Origin: Oleidesulfovibrio sp964593925
GTDB lineage: Bacteria > Desulfobacterota > Desulfovibrionia > Desulfovibrionales > Desulfovibrionaceae
Length of the DNA stretch: 44,706 bases
Direction: 5' to 3'
Assembly: GCA_964593925.1 (NCBI GenBank)
Contig: CAZQKM010000017.1
Coordinates: 1-44,706, forward strand
Below the pieces are notes generated by a model that had not been told where the DNA came from, did no database searches, and saw only the letters and a program-made list of their open reading frames with translations. Each line of letters opens with the position of its first letter. The first letter of the stretch is position 1. Below are positions 1 through 7,791 of this stretch, piece after piece. Both the position numbers and the translations under genes were made by a program.

Positions 1-122
1 ATGCTCTGTTTGGAGGAAGCTAACACAATTTTTTAAATTTGACGACACTATCTAGGGCGAATGCGATCAATATTGAAAACATGACAGTCCACACCAAAGA
101 CGGGTGAAGCTTTCTTGATGCT

Positions 123-344
123 TTGCAGCGCCTTGTAGATGCCCATGCACCTACTGAAAAGGCGGAGACAAAAGAAGAAACCCGCGCCCGTCTTCGTGAA
201 GAAATAGCGGAAACAGTGAAGGATGTTGATTGGTTTGAGGCTGTTGCTGTCCTTATATCCGCAATTAATGATGTATCCGTTTCAAATGACCATACAGCAA
301 CCGTTAATCTTCGGAATTTAATTTCTGTTGAAGGTGCAGAGTAA
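123..344 (+). CDS. Small hypothetical protein, perhaps the 3' part of a broken gene
   Basis: An open frame of 73 codons starting at TTG, rich in Glu, Lys and Arg near the N-terminus (residues 12-32), then a short hydrophobic stretch (VAVLISAI). I do not recognise the family. The same frame stays open upstream from about position 24 except for one TGA at 105-107, and the translation on both sides of that stop looks like one protein. The real gene may therefore start upstream and be interrupted, or the TTG may be the true start; no good ribosome site precedes it. Its 3' end overlaps the tail of the opposite-strand gene at 304-492. It lies in an AT-richer segment unlike the rest of the window. 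Confidence 0.35.
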   Translation: MQRLVDAHAPTEKAETKEETRARLREEIAETVKDVDWFEAVAVLISAINDVSVSNDHTATVNLRNLISVEGAE

Positions 345-492
345 AAGCGGCGAAAGACTCTGCTATTTCAAGGGCTTTCTTTTTCTGTTCCTGCTCATTT
401 TTGGCTTTCATTTGAACGGCTACGGAAGGAACGGTTTTGTAAAGTTCAATAGCGATAGGAAGCAATTTTTCAAGAGTAATTTTTTCAGACAT
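304..492 (-). CDS. Small hypothetical protein of 62 residues
   Basis: A short highly charged protein beginning MSEKITLEKLL, with a central Lys/Glu/Gln-rich helix (about residues 27-45) and no membrane segment or cysteine. The ATG at 492 is preferred over upstream codons because a GAGG element lies about eight bases before it. No family is recognised. It is convergent with the 123-344 frame and overlaps its tail by about 40 bp. It is divergent in setting from the rest of the window (AT-rich, next to a broken flavoprotein gene), so it may be part of a transferred segment. The leader carries the left arm of the inverted repeat at 492-575. Confidence 0.4.
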   Translation of the reverse strand: MSEKITLEKLLPIAIELYKTVPSVAVQMKAKNEQEQKKKALEIAESFAAFTLHLQQKLNSED

Positions 493-575
493 TTTCCCGG
501 CCTCATTGGTTTGTATGGGGATTGGCCCCAAGGGTTGAAGTTGAGAACACCAGATTACCGGTGAGGCCGGGAAAA
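492..575. repeat. 14-bp perfect inverted repeat
   Basis: The sequence TTTTCCCGGCCTCA at 492-505 recurs as its exact reverse complement TGAGGCCGGGAAAA at 562-575, with 56 bp between. The left arm covers the ribosome-binding region of the small minus-strand gene at 304-492. The right arm covers the 3' end of the broken flavoprotein frame. It could form a cruciform or a long-looped RNA hairpin, or mark a rearrangement junction. There is no T-run that would make it a simple terminator. Confidence 0.6.
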
Positions 576-995
576 ATCAAATAATGGCGAAGGTATGACA
601 TCAACTTCTGTAACTTTATGGTACAGCTGTTCAAACATTTGATACGTTGCGTCCTCTTTAGCATGGCCGCTGACAATCAAGTAGATGTTATTGTTCTACA
701 TTTTGTTTGTTTCGGTGTAGTCCAACTGGTCGATAACGGCCTTAAACTGGGCAGGGAAAGAGAATCAGTAGAACGGAGTGGAAGTCGCCAGAACATCGCA
801 TTTGTTGAGTAGAGACCTCAGTTCGCTGAAATCATCCGGTTGTGAGCTGTAGCCCCGCATGTTTTTAAACGCTGTTTCAAGCTTGGTTACGCTGTGGTCT
901 GCCTGCTGGGCAGCACGGACAAACGCGTTTGCCATTCTTGTGCTGTTGCCGCCCCTGTTGGGGTTTCCGCTCAAGACGAGAATCTTTTTGCTCAT
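555..995 (-). pseudogene. Broken NADPH-dependent FMN reductase / iron-sulfur flavoprotein family gene
   Basis: The N-terminus (MSKKILVLSGNPNRGGNSTRM, ATG at 995) is the flavin-phosphate loop of the flavodoxin-like NADPH-dependent FMN reductase family. The frame is stopped by TGA at 765-767. Reading on in the same frame gives FSFPAQFKAVIDQLDY, which is the family's next conserved block. A TAG follows at 696-698, then more family-like sequence to a TAA at 555-557. The cysteine-rich segment that usually follows the first third is missing (the text runs directly from MRGYSSQ to DDF), and the total of about 146 codons is short for the family. Two internal stops plus deletions indicate a pseudogene. 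It is divergent from the HxlR regulator, a common pairing for redox-responsive flavoprotein genes. Confidence 0.7.
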
Positions 996-1119
996 TATTC
1001 GTTTTTCCAAATAGTGCCAGATTTTCCTGCAACTCGCTAAAATATAAAATGATCGACGCTTTATGATATTTTTATTATACCATGTTAATATTACGAATCA
1101 AGTACGCAAAATATTTTTA

Positions 1120-1143
1120 CATAGTATCATGTACCGTACTATG
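1120..1143. promoter_or_regulatory. Candidate HxlR operator (inverted repeat CATAGTA-N10-TACTATG)
   Basis: A perfect 7-bp inverted repeat lies just upstream of the HxlR gene, between it and the divergent broken flavoprotein gene. HxlR/DUF24 regulators such as YodB and CatR are known to bind TACT/AGTA-type dyads in such divergent promoters, so autoregulation is a reasonable inference. The surrounding 996-1159 interval is very AT-rich and would hold both promoters; I cannot assign -10 and -35 boxes with confidence. Confidence 0.45.
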
Positions 1144-1159
1144 AACTGGAGGGTTTATA

Positions 1160-1522
1160 ATGAAACAGCAGGTCACTTTTGAGGAATATGTTCAGATTGC
1201 ATCCAGCAGCATGACGAAATCCGGGAAGTGCCCTGTTACCAGCCTGATTCTCATACTACAGGGAAAATGGAAGAACCAGGTCATTTATGCAATGAATCTG
1301 AACGATAATATCCGGTTCGGCCAGCTTAAAAAGGAAATACCAGGAATTACCAATACGATGTTGACAAGCACATTGCGGGAGCTGGAAAGAGACGGTTTGA
1401 TTCATCGAGAGCAATTTAATGAAATACCTCCCCGTGTTGAGTATTTCCTCACGGAAAAAGGCAGAAATTTGTATCCTGTTTACTATGAAATGGTAAAGTG
1501 GGGTTTAAAGTACGCTGAGTGA
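1160..1522 (+). CDS. HxlR (DUF24) family winged-helix transcriptional regulator
   Basis: A 120-residue one-domain DNA-binding protein of usual length for the family. The hallmark order is present: a cysteine followed by Pro (C24-P25), the GKWK segment near residue 40, the helix FGQLKKEIPGITNTMLT as recognition region, LRELERDGLI, and the wing PPRVEYFLTEKGR. In DUF24 proteins the conserved N-terminal Cys senses quinones, aldehydes or other electrophiles and controls a neighbouring oxidoreductase. The divergent neighbour here is a flavin reductase gene, which fits, but that gene is broken, so the regulator may have lost its target. The ATG at 1160 has a strong GGAGGG seven bases upstream. The gene is richer in A/T than the ATP synthase genes beside it, suggesting acquisition from a Firmicutes-like source. 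Confidence 0.88.
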   Translation: MKQQVTFEEYVQIASSSMTKSGKCPVTSLILILQGKWKNQVIYAMNLNDNIRFGQLKKEIPGITNTMLTSTLRELERDGLIHREQFNEIPPRVEYFLTEKGRNLYPVYYEMVKWGLKYAE

Positions 1523-1612
1523 TACAAAGAACTATACTAAATATCTTGCACCATGTTTCGTTTGTTCACCAAGCCTATGCAGAACCGACTTGGTGGACAA
1601 ACAGTGTGAGCT

Positions 1613-1690
1613 ACAATCCAAACCGGAGCAGCCCTCGCCCTTGCCGGGCTTTTTCATCCGGTGCTCCACAGGTTTGCCGCATTTTTCGCA
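1613..1690 (-). other. Zinc-ribbon-like coding remnant
   Basis: Reading the minus strand gives a four-cysteine pattern, CEKC followed about 18 residues later by CSGLDC, with GKP, KKPGKG and GCSG in the spacing of the zinc ribbons at the C-terminus of bacterial type IA topoisomerases. The open frame around it has no credible start (it begins inside the atp terminator) and no other recognisable domain. I read it as a possible fragment at the junction between the transferred-looking segment and the ATP synthase operon. It could also be chance. Confidence 0.25.
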
Positions 1691-1742
1691 GGCCTTGCCC
1701 AGGGGCTTGGCAAATTCCTGTACTTCACTGAAAAGTTGACCA

Positions 1743-1773
1743 TAAAAAACGGGCCGGCATGTGCCGACCCGTT
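1743..1773 (-). terminator. Intrinsic terminator of the ATP synthase operon
   Basis: On the minus strand an 11-bp stem (arms 1763-1773 and 1748-1758, one G-U pair, 4-nt loop) is followed by a run of six T. It sits about 25 bp after the atpC stop and closes the operon. Confidence 0.85.
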
Positions 1774-1795
1774 GAGGATCATGAAGCAAGTGGAT

Positions 1796-2200
1796 TTATA
1801 AGGATTTACGCACTTGCAGGCGTATCAGTGCCCGTTGCAGGGCTGCTTCAGCGCGGATAATGTCAACGCTGTCACGCTGGGCTTGCAGGCGTTTTTCTGC
1901 TCGCTCCTGTGCTGTACGGGCTCGTGCAAGGTCAATATCTGTGGCCACTTCTGCCGCTTCGGCAAGAATGGTTACCTTGTTGTGAGAAACCTCGGCAAAA
2001 CCACCGGACACAAAAACGTAGTGCGTCTTACCGTCGCTCTGATAATGCAGGCTGCCGATGCGCAACGCGGACAAAAAGAGGATGTGCTCGGGCAATATGC
2101 CGAACTCTCCCTCATATCCGGGAGCACTGACATACTCCACCTGTTCGCTTATGACCACTTTGTCCGGGGTCACGATTTCAAGCAGGAGGGATTTTGCCAT
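1796..2200 (-). CDS. atpC: F1F0 ATP synthase epsilon subunit
   Basis: A 134-residue epsilon subunit, the rotating central-stalk protein that couples gamma to the c-ring and can inhibit ATP hydrolysis. It shows the N-terminal beta-sandwich (LLLEIVTPDKVV, then PGYEGEFGILPEH, the family signature) and the C-terminal helical hairpin rich in Ala/Arg/Glu (about residues 85-130). Length is typical. The ATG follows an AAGGAGA element. It is the last gene of the minus-strand atp operon, 12 bp after atpD and just before the terminator. Confidence 0.97.
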   Translation of the reverse strand: MAKSLLLEIVTPDKVVISEQVEYVSAPGYEGEFGILPEHILFLSALRIGSLHYQSDGKTHYVFVSGGFAEVSHNKVTILAEAAEVATDIDLARARTAQERAEKRLQAQRDSVDIIRAEAALQRALIRLQVRKSL

Positions 2201-2212
2201 GCCTGTATCTCC

Positions 2213-3625
2213 TTATGCGGCTTCTTGGCGCTGGGTATGACGTTCTAGGGCCATTTCAATGCCGCCCACCATGTAGAAATCATTTTCACCCAGGTGGTCG
2301 TATTCGCCGCTCAGAATACCGCGGAATGCCTTGATGGTGTCTTCAAGCTTGACATACACACCAGGGGTACCGGTGAACACTTCAGCTACGTGGAACGGTT
2401 GTGAAAGAAAGCGTTGGATACGACGGGCACGGGCAACGGTCTGTTTGTCTTCATCAGACAGCTCGTCCATACCCAGAATTGCAATGATGTCTTGCAGGTC
2501 TTTGTACTTTTGCAACACCATCTGTACTTCGCGAGCCACGTCATAGTGCTCTTGTCCCACAACGTTGGGATCAAGGATACGCGATGTAGAGTCAAGCGGG
2601 TCCACTGCAGGGTAGATGCCAAGCTCTGCAATCTGGCGCGAAAGTACCAGAGTACCGTCAAGGTGCGAAAAGGTTGTGGCCGGTGCAGGGTCGGTAAGGT
2701 CGTCCGCAGGAACGTATACAGCCTGTACCGAGGTAATGGAACCTTTGGTCGTCGAGGTGATGCGTTCCTGCAAGCCGCCAAGGTCCGTACCCAAGGTGGG
2801 TTGATAACCCACTGCCGAGGGCATACGGCCCAACAGCGCGGATACTTCGGAGCCTGCCTGGGTAAACCGAAATATGTTGTCTACAAAAAGCAGCACATCC
2901 TGGCTTTCTTCATCACGGAAGTACTCTGCACAGGCCAGAGCCGTTAGTGCCACGCGTGCCCGTGCTCCAGGAGGTTCGTTCATCTGGCCATAAACCAGAG
3001 CGGCTTTTTCAAGCACCCCTGCATCTTTCATCTCATGGTACAGGTCGTTTCCTTCACGGGTACGTTCACCAACGCCCGCAAAAACGGAGATACCACCATG
3101 CTGCTTGGCAATGTTGTTGATCATTTCCATGAGGATAACGGTTTTGCCAACACCTGCACCACCAAAGAGGCCCATTTTGCCGCCCTTGGGAAAAGGAATA
3201 AGCAGGTCAACAACCTTGATACCGGTTTCCAGCAATTCAACATTGGTGTTCTGCTCTTTAAAGTCGGGAGCAGGACGGTGGATGGGCAGGCTTTTGGCAG
3301 CGTCAATATCGCCCATTTCGTCCACCGGGCGGCCTACAACGTTCATGATGCGGCCCAGCGAGGCGTTACCCACGGGCACCATGATGGGGTTGCCTGTGTC
3401 CACCACATCCATACCGCGTACAAGGCCCTCTGTGGCGTCCATGGCAATGGTGCGTACAATGTTGTCGCCCAGATGCTGCGCCACTTCACAGATAAGTTCG
3501 GGGCAGTCGGGGTTGTTGGGGTTTTTGATAACCAATGCGTTCAAAATGTTGGGCAGGGTGCCATCGGCAAATTCGACGTCCACAACAGCGCCGATGACCT
3601 GAGTGATCTTGCCTGTATTGCTCAT
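2213..3625 (-). CDS. atpD: F1F0 ATP synthase beta subunit
   Basis: A 470-residue catalytic subunit of the F1 head, which makes ATP from ADP and phosphate as gamma rotates. The Walker A motif GGAGVGKT is at residues 155-162, followed by the GVGERTREGND block holding the catalytic glutamate. The C-terminal lever reads DELSDED, a mild variant of the usual DELSEED. Length and all conserved blocks are normal. It lies 17 bp after atpG and 12 bp before atpC, with a GGGAG ribosome site. Confidence 0.98.
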   Translation of the reverse strand: MSNTGKITQVIGAVVDVEFADGTLPNILNALVIKNPNNPDCPELICEVAQHLGDNIVRTIAMDATEGLVRGMDVVDTGNPIMVPVGNASLGRIMNVVGRPVDEMGDIDAAKSLPIHRPAPDFKEQNTNVELLETGIKVVDLLIPFPKGGKMGLFGGAGVGKTVILMEMINNIAKQHGGISVFAGVGERTREGNDLYHEMKDAGVLEKAALVYGQMNEPPGARARVALTALACAEYFRDEESQDVLLFVDNIFRFTQAGSEVSALLGRMPSAVGYQPTLGTDLGGLQERITSTTKGSITSVQAVYVPADDLTDPAPATTFSHLDGTLVLSRQIAELGIYPAVDPLDSTSRILDPNVVGQEHYDVAREVQMVLQKYKDLQDIIAILGMDELSDEDKQTVARARRIQRFLSQPFHVAEVFTGTPGVYVKLEDTIKAFRGILSGEYDHLGENDFYMVGGIEMALERHTQRQEAA

Positions 3626-3642
3626 AGCTTTTTTGCTCCCTT

Positions 3643-4518
3643 TTATCCTTTCAGGGCTTCAGCGCCGCCGACGATATCCATAAGGTCTCGTGTAATGGCT
3701 GCCTGTCTTGTCTTATTATAGAGCAGCGTCAGAGAGCTGATCATGTCGTCGCAGCTTCTCGTGGCATTGTCCATGGCGGTCATCCGCGCGGCATGCTCAC
3801 TGGCTGACGTATCCAGAAGACCCCGGTATATCTGTACCTTGATGAAGCGGGGCAACAGCTCCGCAAGCAGGCCTTCCACTGCCGGTTCATAAATGTATTC
3901 CATGGACGCTGTAGCGGTCTGCTCTTCAGCTTGGGCGGCCACCATGGGCAGCAACGCAAGTCGTTGAGGAACCTGTTTGACCATGCTCTGGAACTCACCA
4001 TAGATCATGACAACTTCGTCAAGTTCACCGGCAAGATAGGCATGGATGACTTCAAGGCCCAACGTATTTGCCAAGCCAAAGTCAAAGGCTCCCATCTCAC
4101 CCACACGTTCAGCCGCTATGTCGAATTCGGACTTTTTCACTGCGTCGCGGGCTTTTTTACCCACGCAGTAAAAACGTACGGTTTTGCCTTGTTTGGTTTT
4201 TTCTCGAGCCAGCTTCAAAGCGTCGTTGATGAGGTTGACGTTGAAGCTGCCGCACAAGCCGCGGTCCGAGGTGGCAAGCATGATGCCACAGGTGCGCATG
4301 TTTTCGCGTACCTCAAGCAACGGATGCACAGAAGAATCCGCTTGCGCCGCCAAGTTACCCAGCATTTCATAAAACTTTGTGGCATAGGGGCGAAAACGCT
4401 CTATACGGGTCTGTGCACCCCGCAGCTTGGCCGAGGCCACCATATTCATCGCTTTGGTGATCTGTTTGGTTTTCTTCACACCGGCGATTTTTAGTTGAAC
4501 ATCTTTCAAAGAAGGCAT
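3643..4518 (-). CDS. atpG: F1F0 ATP synthase gamma subunit
   Basis: A 291-residue gamma subunit, the central rotor shaft. The N-terminal coiled-coil arm (MPSLKDVQLKIAGVKKTKQI and ITKAMNMVASAKLRGA) and the C-terminal arm (ARMTAMDNATRSCDDMI, then YNKTRQAAITRDLMDIVGGA) are both intact, with the Rossmann-like middle containing SDRGLCGSFN. The start has a GGGGG element upstream. It sits 14 bp downstream of atpA and 17 bp upstream of atpD in the minus-strand operon. Confidence 0.98.
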   Translation of the reverse strand: MPSLKDVQLKIAGVKKTKQITKAMNMVASAKLRGAQTRIERFRPYATKFYEMLGNLAAQADSSVHPLLEVRENMRTCGIMLATSDRGLCGSFNVNLINDALKLAREKTKQGKTVRFYCVGKKARDAVKKSEFDIAAERVGEMGAFDFGLANTLGLEVIHAYLAGELDEVVMIYGEFQSMVKQVPQRLALLPMVAAQAEEQTATASMEYIYEPAVEGLLAELLPRFIKVQIYRGLLDTSASEHAARMTAMDNATRSCDDMISSLTLLYNKTRQAAITRDLMDIVGGAEALKG

Positions 4519-4532
4519 ACTACCCCCGCAGA

Positions 4533-6041
4533 CTAGGCGGTGAAGCCTTTTTTGAACTCTTCAAGAGCTGTTTTCATACGCGCTTCAATGTCGTCGTCAA
4601 TGGCCTGCTTTTCGTCAAGATCTTTGATAAGGTCTGCCTTGCTGTTTCGGAGAAACTCAAGGTAGCCGGCTTCAAAGGTACGGACCTGATCCACTGGCAC
4701 GTCGTCCATGAATCCGCGTGTTGCGGCATACATGGAAGCCACTTGCTCGCTAAAAGACATGGGGGCGTATTGTGGCTGCTTCAAGAGCTCCACAAGGCGC
4801 GCACCTCTGTTAAGCTTGGCCTGTGTACCTTTATCAAGGTCTGAACCAAACTGGGCAAAGGCCGCCAACTCGCGGTACTGGGCAAGGTCAAGCCGCATGG
4901 TGCCGGCAACCTGCTTCATGGCCTTGATCTGGGCAGCGCCGCCCACGCGAGAAACAGATAGTCCCACGTTGATGGCAGGCCGGACACCGGCGTTGAACAG
5001 GTTGGGCTCAAGATAAACCTGGCCGTCAGTAATGGAAATAACGTTTGTCGGGATGTATGCGGACACGTCACCTGCCTGGGTTTCAATGATGGGCAGGGCA
5101 GTGAGTGAACCGGCACCTAGGCTGTCGTTTACCTTTGCCGCACGCTCAAGCAGGCGTGAGTGCAGGTAAAAAACGTCACCGGGAAATGCTTCACGACCAG
5201 GAGGACGACGCAGCAGCAACGACATCTGGCGATAGGCTGTGGCCTGTTTGGACAGGTCATCATAGATGATCAGGGCATGTTTACCGCTGTCGCGATAAAA
5301 TTCTGCCATGGCACAGCCGGCGTATGCGGCAATGAACTGCAATGGAGCAGGTTCAGAAGCCGTGGCAGAAATAATGGTGGTGTATTCCATGGCACCGTAT
5401 TTTTTCAAGGTGTCGGCCACCAGCGCTACGGTGGAGCGCTTTTGCCCAATGGCTACGTAAAAGCAGTGGATATCGGTATTTTTTTGCGCCAGAATGGCGT
5501 CAACACAGACCGCTGTTTTTCCCGTCTGACGGTCACCGATGACCAGTTCGCGCTGGCCTCTGCCAATGGGCGTCATGGCGTCAATGGCCTTGATACCGGT
5601 GGGCATGGGTTCGTGCACGGATTTACGGGCAATGATGCCGGGGGCTTTGAGTTCCACCGGGCGGAATTCTTTGGCGTCCACCGGGCCTTGGCCGTCAATG
5701 GGCTGCCCCAACGGGTTGAGCACGCGGCCCATGACCGCATCACCCACCGGCACGGAAAAGATGTTGCCAGTACGCTTGACCGGGTCGCCTTCCTTGATGT
5801 CGGTGTCAGGGCCCAAAAGCGCCACACCCACGTTATCTTCTTCAAGGTTGAGCACCATGCCCATGAGTCCGCCGGGAAACTCCAGCAGCTCCATGGCCAT
5901 GGCATTACGTACGCCGTAGACACGTGCGATACCGTCACCCACATATAATACGGTGCCGGTTTCGCTCATCTCTACACGTTGTTCATAATTTTGAATCTGT
6001 GATTCAATGATCTTGCTGATTTCTTCGGTCTTAATCTGCAT
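4533..6041 (-). CDS. atpA: F1F0 ATP synthase alpha subunit
   Basis: A 502-residue non-catalytic nucleotide-binding subunit of F1. The Walker A motif GDRQTGKT lies at residues 169-176, and the regions LLLRRPPGREAFPGDVFYLHS and GVRPAINVGLSVSRVGG are typical of alpha. The start chosen is the ATG giving MQIKTEEISKII, the usual alpha N-terminus; a GTG four codons upstream abuts the purine-rich element and is too close to it. The chosen ATG lies just after the atpH stop, so translation of the two is probably coupled. Confidence 0.97.
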   Translation of the reverse strand: MQIKTEEISKIIESQIQNYEQRVEMSETGTVLYVGDGIARVYGVRNAMAMELLEFPGGLMGMVLNLEEDNVGVALLGPDTDIKEGDPVKRTGNIFSVPVGDAVMGRVLNPLGQPIDGQGPVDAKEFRPVELKAPGIIARKSVHEPMPTGIKAIDAMTPIGRGQRELVIGDRQTGKTAVCVDAILAQKNTDIHCFYVAIGQKRSTVALVADTLKKYGAMEYTTIISATASEPAPLQFIAAYAGCAMAEFYRDSGKHALIIYDDLSKQATAYRQMSLLLRRPPGREAFPGDVFYLHSRLLERAAKVNDSLGAGSLTALPIIETQAGDVSAYIPTNVISITDGQVYLEPNLFNAGVRPAINVGLSVSRVGGAAQIKAMKQVAGTMRLDLAQYRELAAFAQFGSDLDKGTQAKLNRGARLVELLKQPQYAPMSFSEQVASMYAATRGFMDDVPVDQVRTFEAGYLEFLRNSKADLIKDLDEKQAIDDDIEARMKTALEEFKKGFTA

Positions 6042-6045
6042 AGCC

Positions 6046-6597
6046 CTACTCACCCCTCTTGATGGTATCCTTCAGAATGCCTAGCTGTGCACGCAGGCTG
6101 GCATCAAGAACACGGTCGCCGACCTTCAGCATCACGCCGCCAAGGATTTCCTTGTCTACGCTGAAGCTCAACTCAATCTTCTGTCCGGCCTGCTTTTCGA
6201 GCGTTGCTTTTACGGTATCGCGCTTTGCCTGTCCCAGCTCAATGGCAGTCACAAGCTCGCCACGGATGACGCCTTTTTCAGCGTCAAGCAGAAGACTGTA
6301 ATAGACATTAATTTCCGGTAGAATGGCCAGTCTGCCTTTGTCCACAAGCAGGTTGCAGAAGTTGCTGACAGTCTGACCCGCGCCGGCTACTTTCAGCAGG
6401 GCCGCCAGTACGGCACGTTTTTCGTCAGTACTAAAGAGCGGGTTGCCAAATAACCTGGCAAGAGCGGGAGTCTCTTCCACGGCGTTGGCAATGGCAAGAA
6501 GCTCGGAACCAAACGTGTCCAGTTCGGCAAGCCCCTGTTTCTGCCCGATGGCAAAAAGCGCCCTTGCATACCTGCGAGCTGCAATGTTGCCGGTCAA
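6046..6597 (-). CDS. atpH: F1F0 ATP synthase delta subunit
   Basis: A 183-residue delta (OSCP) subunit that ties the peripheral b/b' stalk to the top of F1. The N-terminal RRYARALF motif, the six-helix domain, and the C-terminal block with VDKEILGGVMLKVGDRVLDASL are characteristic. The start codon is TTG, overlapping the TGA stop of atpF, which is a translational-coupling arrangement. Its stop lies four bases before the atpA start. Confidence 0.96.
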   Translation of the reverse strand: MTGNIAARRYARALFAIGQKQGLAELDTFGSELLAIANAVEETPALARLFGNPLFSTDEKRAVLAALLKVAGAGQTVSNFCNLLVDKGRLAILPEINVYYSLLLDAEKGVIRGELVTAIELGQAKRDTVKATLEKQAGQKIELSFSVDKEILGGVMLKVGDRVLDASLRAQLGILKDTIKRGE

Positions 6598-7154
6598 TTG
6601 AGCACCACCTTTGTTAAGTACTTGTCAATGAGCTTTTCCTGCCCGGCGTCGTCAAGGCGTTCTCTGAGCAGGCGTTCGGTTGCATCGGCTATAAGCTCTG
6701 CCAGTTCGGCGCGTATGGCGTCTTTGGCGTAAGCGACTTCATTTTCGGTAGTTTTTTGGGCTTGTTCCACCATCTGGTCGGCCGTACGCTGGGCTTTAGC
6801 TAAGATAGCCTCTTTCAAGGCTTCGCCCTGGGCTTCATATTCGGCAAGGATTGCTTTGCGTTCGTTTTCAAGATCGGCAATGCGTTGCACCACATCGTCA
6901 AGCTTGCTCTGGGCCTGCGCCTTGCGTGCTGCAAGGTCGTCAAGCTCCTGCGCGATGCCCTGGCGTCGTTGGGTAAAAAAGGCGATGACTTTTTTGCCGG
7001 CCGCATAATAGATAATGGCGGCAAAGATGATGAAGTTGAGGACACGATACCCAAAGTTGGCCCAGTCGTAACCGCCTTCAGAGGCAGCCAGTGCGACACT
7101 GGCGCCTGAAAGCACCATGACGGGCACGAATAACAATGCTTTTAACCCTTTCAA
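6594..7154 (-). CDS. atpF: F1F0 ATP synthase subunit b
   Basis: A 186-residue b subunit of the peripheral stalk. It begins with a signal-like hydrophobic segment (residues 4-23, ending ALAASEGG), then the membrane anchor (about 36-50, VLNFIIFAAIIYYAAGKK), then a long charged coiled coil to the C-terminus. The extra N-terminal hydrophobic segment is seen in related sulfate reducers. The start is TTG with a strong GGAGGAG element at good spacing. It follows atpF' by about 35 bp and overlaps atpH. Confidence 0.94.
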   Translation of the reverse strand: MKGLKALLFVPVMVLSGASVALAASEGGYDWANFGYRVLNFIIFAAIIYYAAGKKVIAFFTQRRQGIAQELDDLAARKAQAQSKLDDVVQRIADLENERKAILAEYEAQGEALKEAILAKAQRTADQMVEQAQKTTENEVAYAKDAIRAELAELIADATERLLRERLDDAGQEKLIDKYLTKVVLN

Positions 7155-7189
7155 AGCCGACTCCTCCTTATGGGGTTACCAGACGCATG

Positions 7190-7606
7190 CTATCCCAACA
7201 CCTTGCCGGCGGCTTTTTCCGCCAGGGTGTCTACTTGGCTTTTGAGTGTAACCATGGCCTGATCCATTTCAGTGGCAATTTGCTTGCGGGATGTCTGCAG
7301 GATGGTATGTGCGTTTCCGGAAGCCGTGGTTATGAGAGATTGCTCTTCAACCAGGCCTTCTGCCTTTTTGGCATCGCGGATGCCAGCGGCCTCGCTACGC
7401 GCATTGGCAAGGGCAGTTTCGTAATTCTGTAGCTTTTGGTCAGCTTCGGCAAGGAATGTTTCGGCCTCGTCCATCAGGCCTGACATTTTGTCTGCCCGCA
7501 ATTTGATGATACCCCTGATCGGGCGGATAAGAAGAGCATTCAGCACCACGAGCGTTACAAGAAAATTCACCAACTGGATCAGCAAGGTGAAGTTTAAGTC
7601 GATCAT
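7190..7606 (-). CDS. atpF': F1F0 ATP synthase subunit b'
   Basis: A 138-residue second b-type stalk subunit. One N-terminal membrane helix (residues 5-28, FTLLIQLVNFLVTLVVLNALLI) is followed by the conserved RPIRGII and a charged helix typical of b' proteins. Having separate b and b' genes is known in photosynthetic bacteria and in Desulfovibrio relatives. It is the first gene of the operon, preceded by an AAGGAG ribosome site and a candidate promoter at 7657-7685. No a (atpB) or c (atpE) gene is present nearby, so those must lie elsewhere in the genome. Confidence 0.93.
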   Translation of the reverse strand: MIDLNFTLLIQLVNFLVTLVVLNALLIRPIRGIIKLRADKMSGLMDEAETFLAEADQKLQNYETALANARSEAAGIRDAKKAEGLVEEQSLITTASGNAHTILQTSRKQIATEMDQAMVTLKSQVDTLAEKAAGKVLG

Positions 7607-7656
7607 GCATGCTCCTTATGGCGAGTTTGTGAATTTAAGCTCAAAACGGTACGTTG

Positions 7657-7685
7657 GCTGTAGCCCATAACGCTGATTGTGTCAA
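7657..7685 (-). promoter_or_regulatory. Candidate sigma-70 promoter of the ATP synthase operon
   Basis: On the minus strand a perfect TTGACA (-35, 7680-7685) is followed after 17 bp by TACAGC (7657-7662) as a weak -10, about 50 bp upstream of atpF'. The -35 match and spacing are good and the -10 is poor, so the call is moderate. Confidence 0.5.
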
Positions 7686-7761
7686 AGCATTTTTAAAATA
7701 CAACGGTGTGTCATACAGGAAACAGCGTACAAACTACGTTGTTTTTTGGTATGATACATGT

Positions 7762-7790
7762 AAAAAAAGGCCGCAGGATGCTGCCACGGC
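7762..7790 (-). terminator. Probable intrinsic terminator after the bactofilin gene
   Basis: Minus-strand hairpin pairing GCCG/GCAG with CTGC/GGC (a 2-nt bulge, 4-nt loop), followed by seven T. It lies directly after the bactofilin stop and separates the cell-shape cluster from the atp operon. Confidence 0.55.
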
Positions 7791-7791
7791 G

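Noticed and set aside
105..767. Reassigned TGA codon in the first segment
   Set aside because: Two frames there are interrupted by TGA, but the flavoprotein frame also has a TAG and internal losses, and the adjacent HxlR gene ends normally at TGA. Gene decay explains it better.
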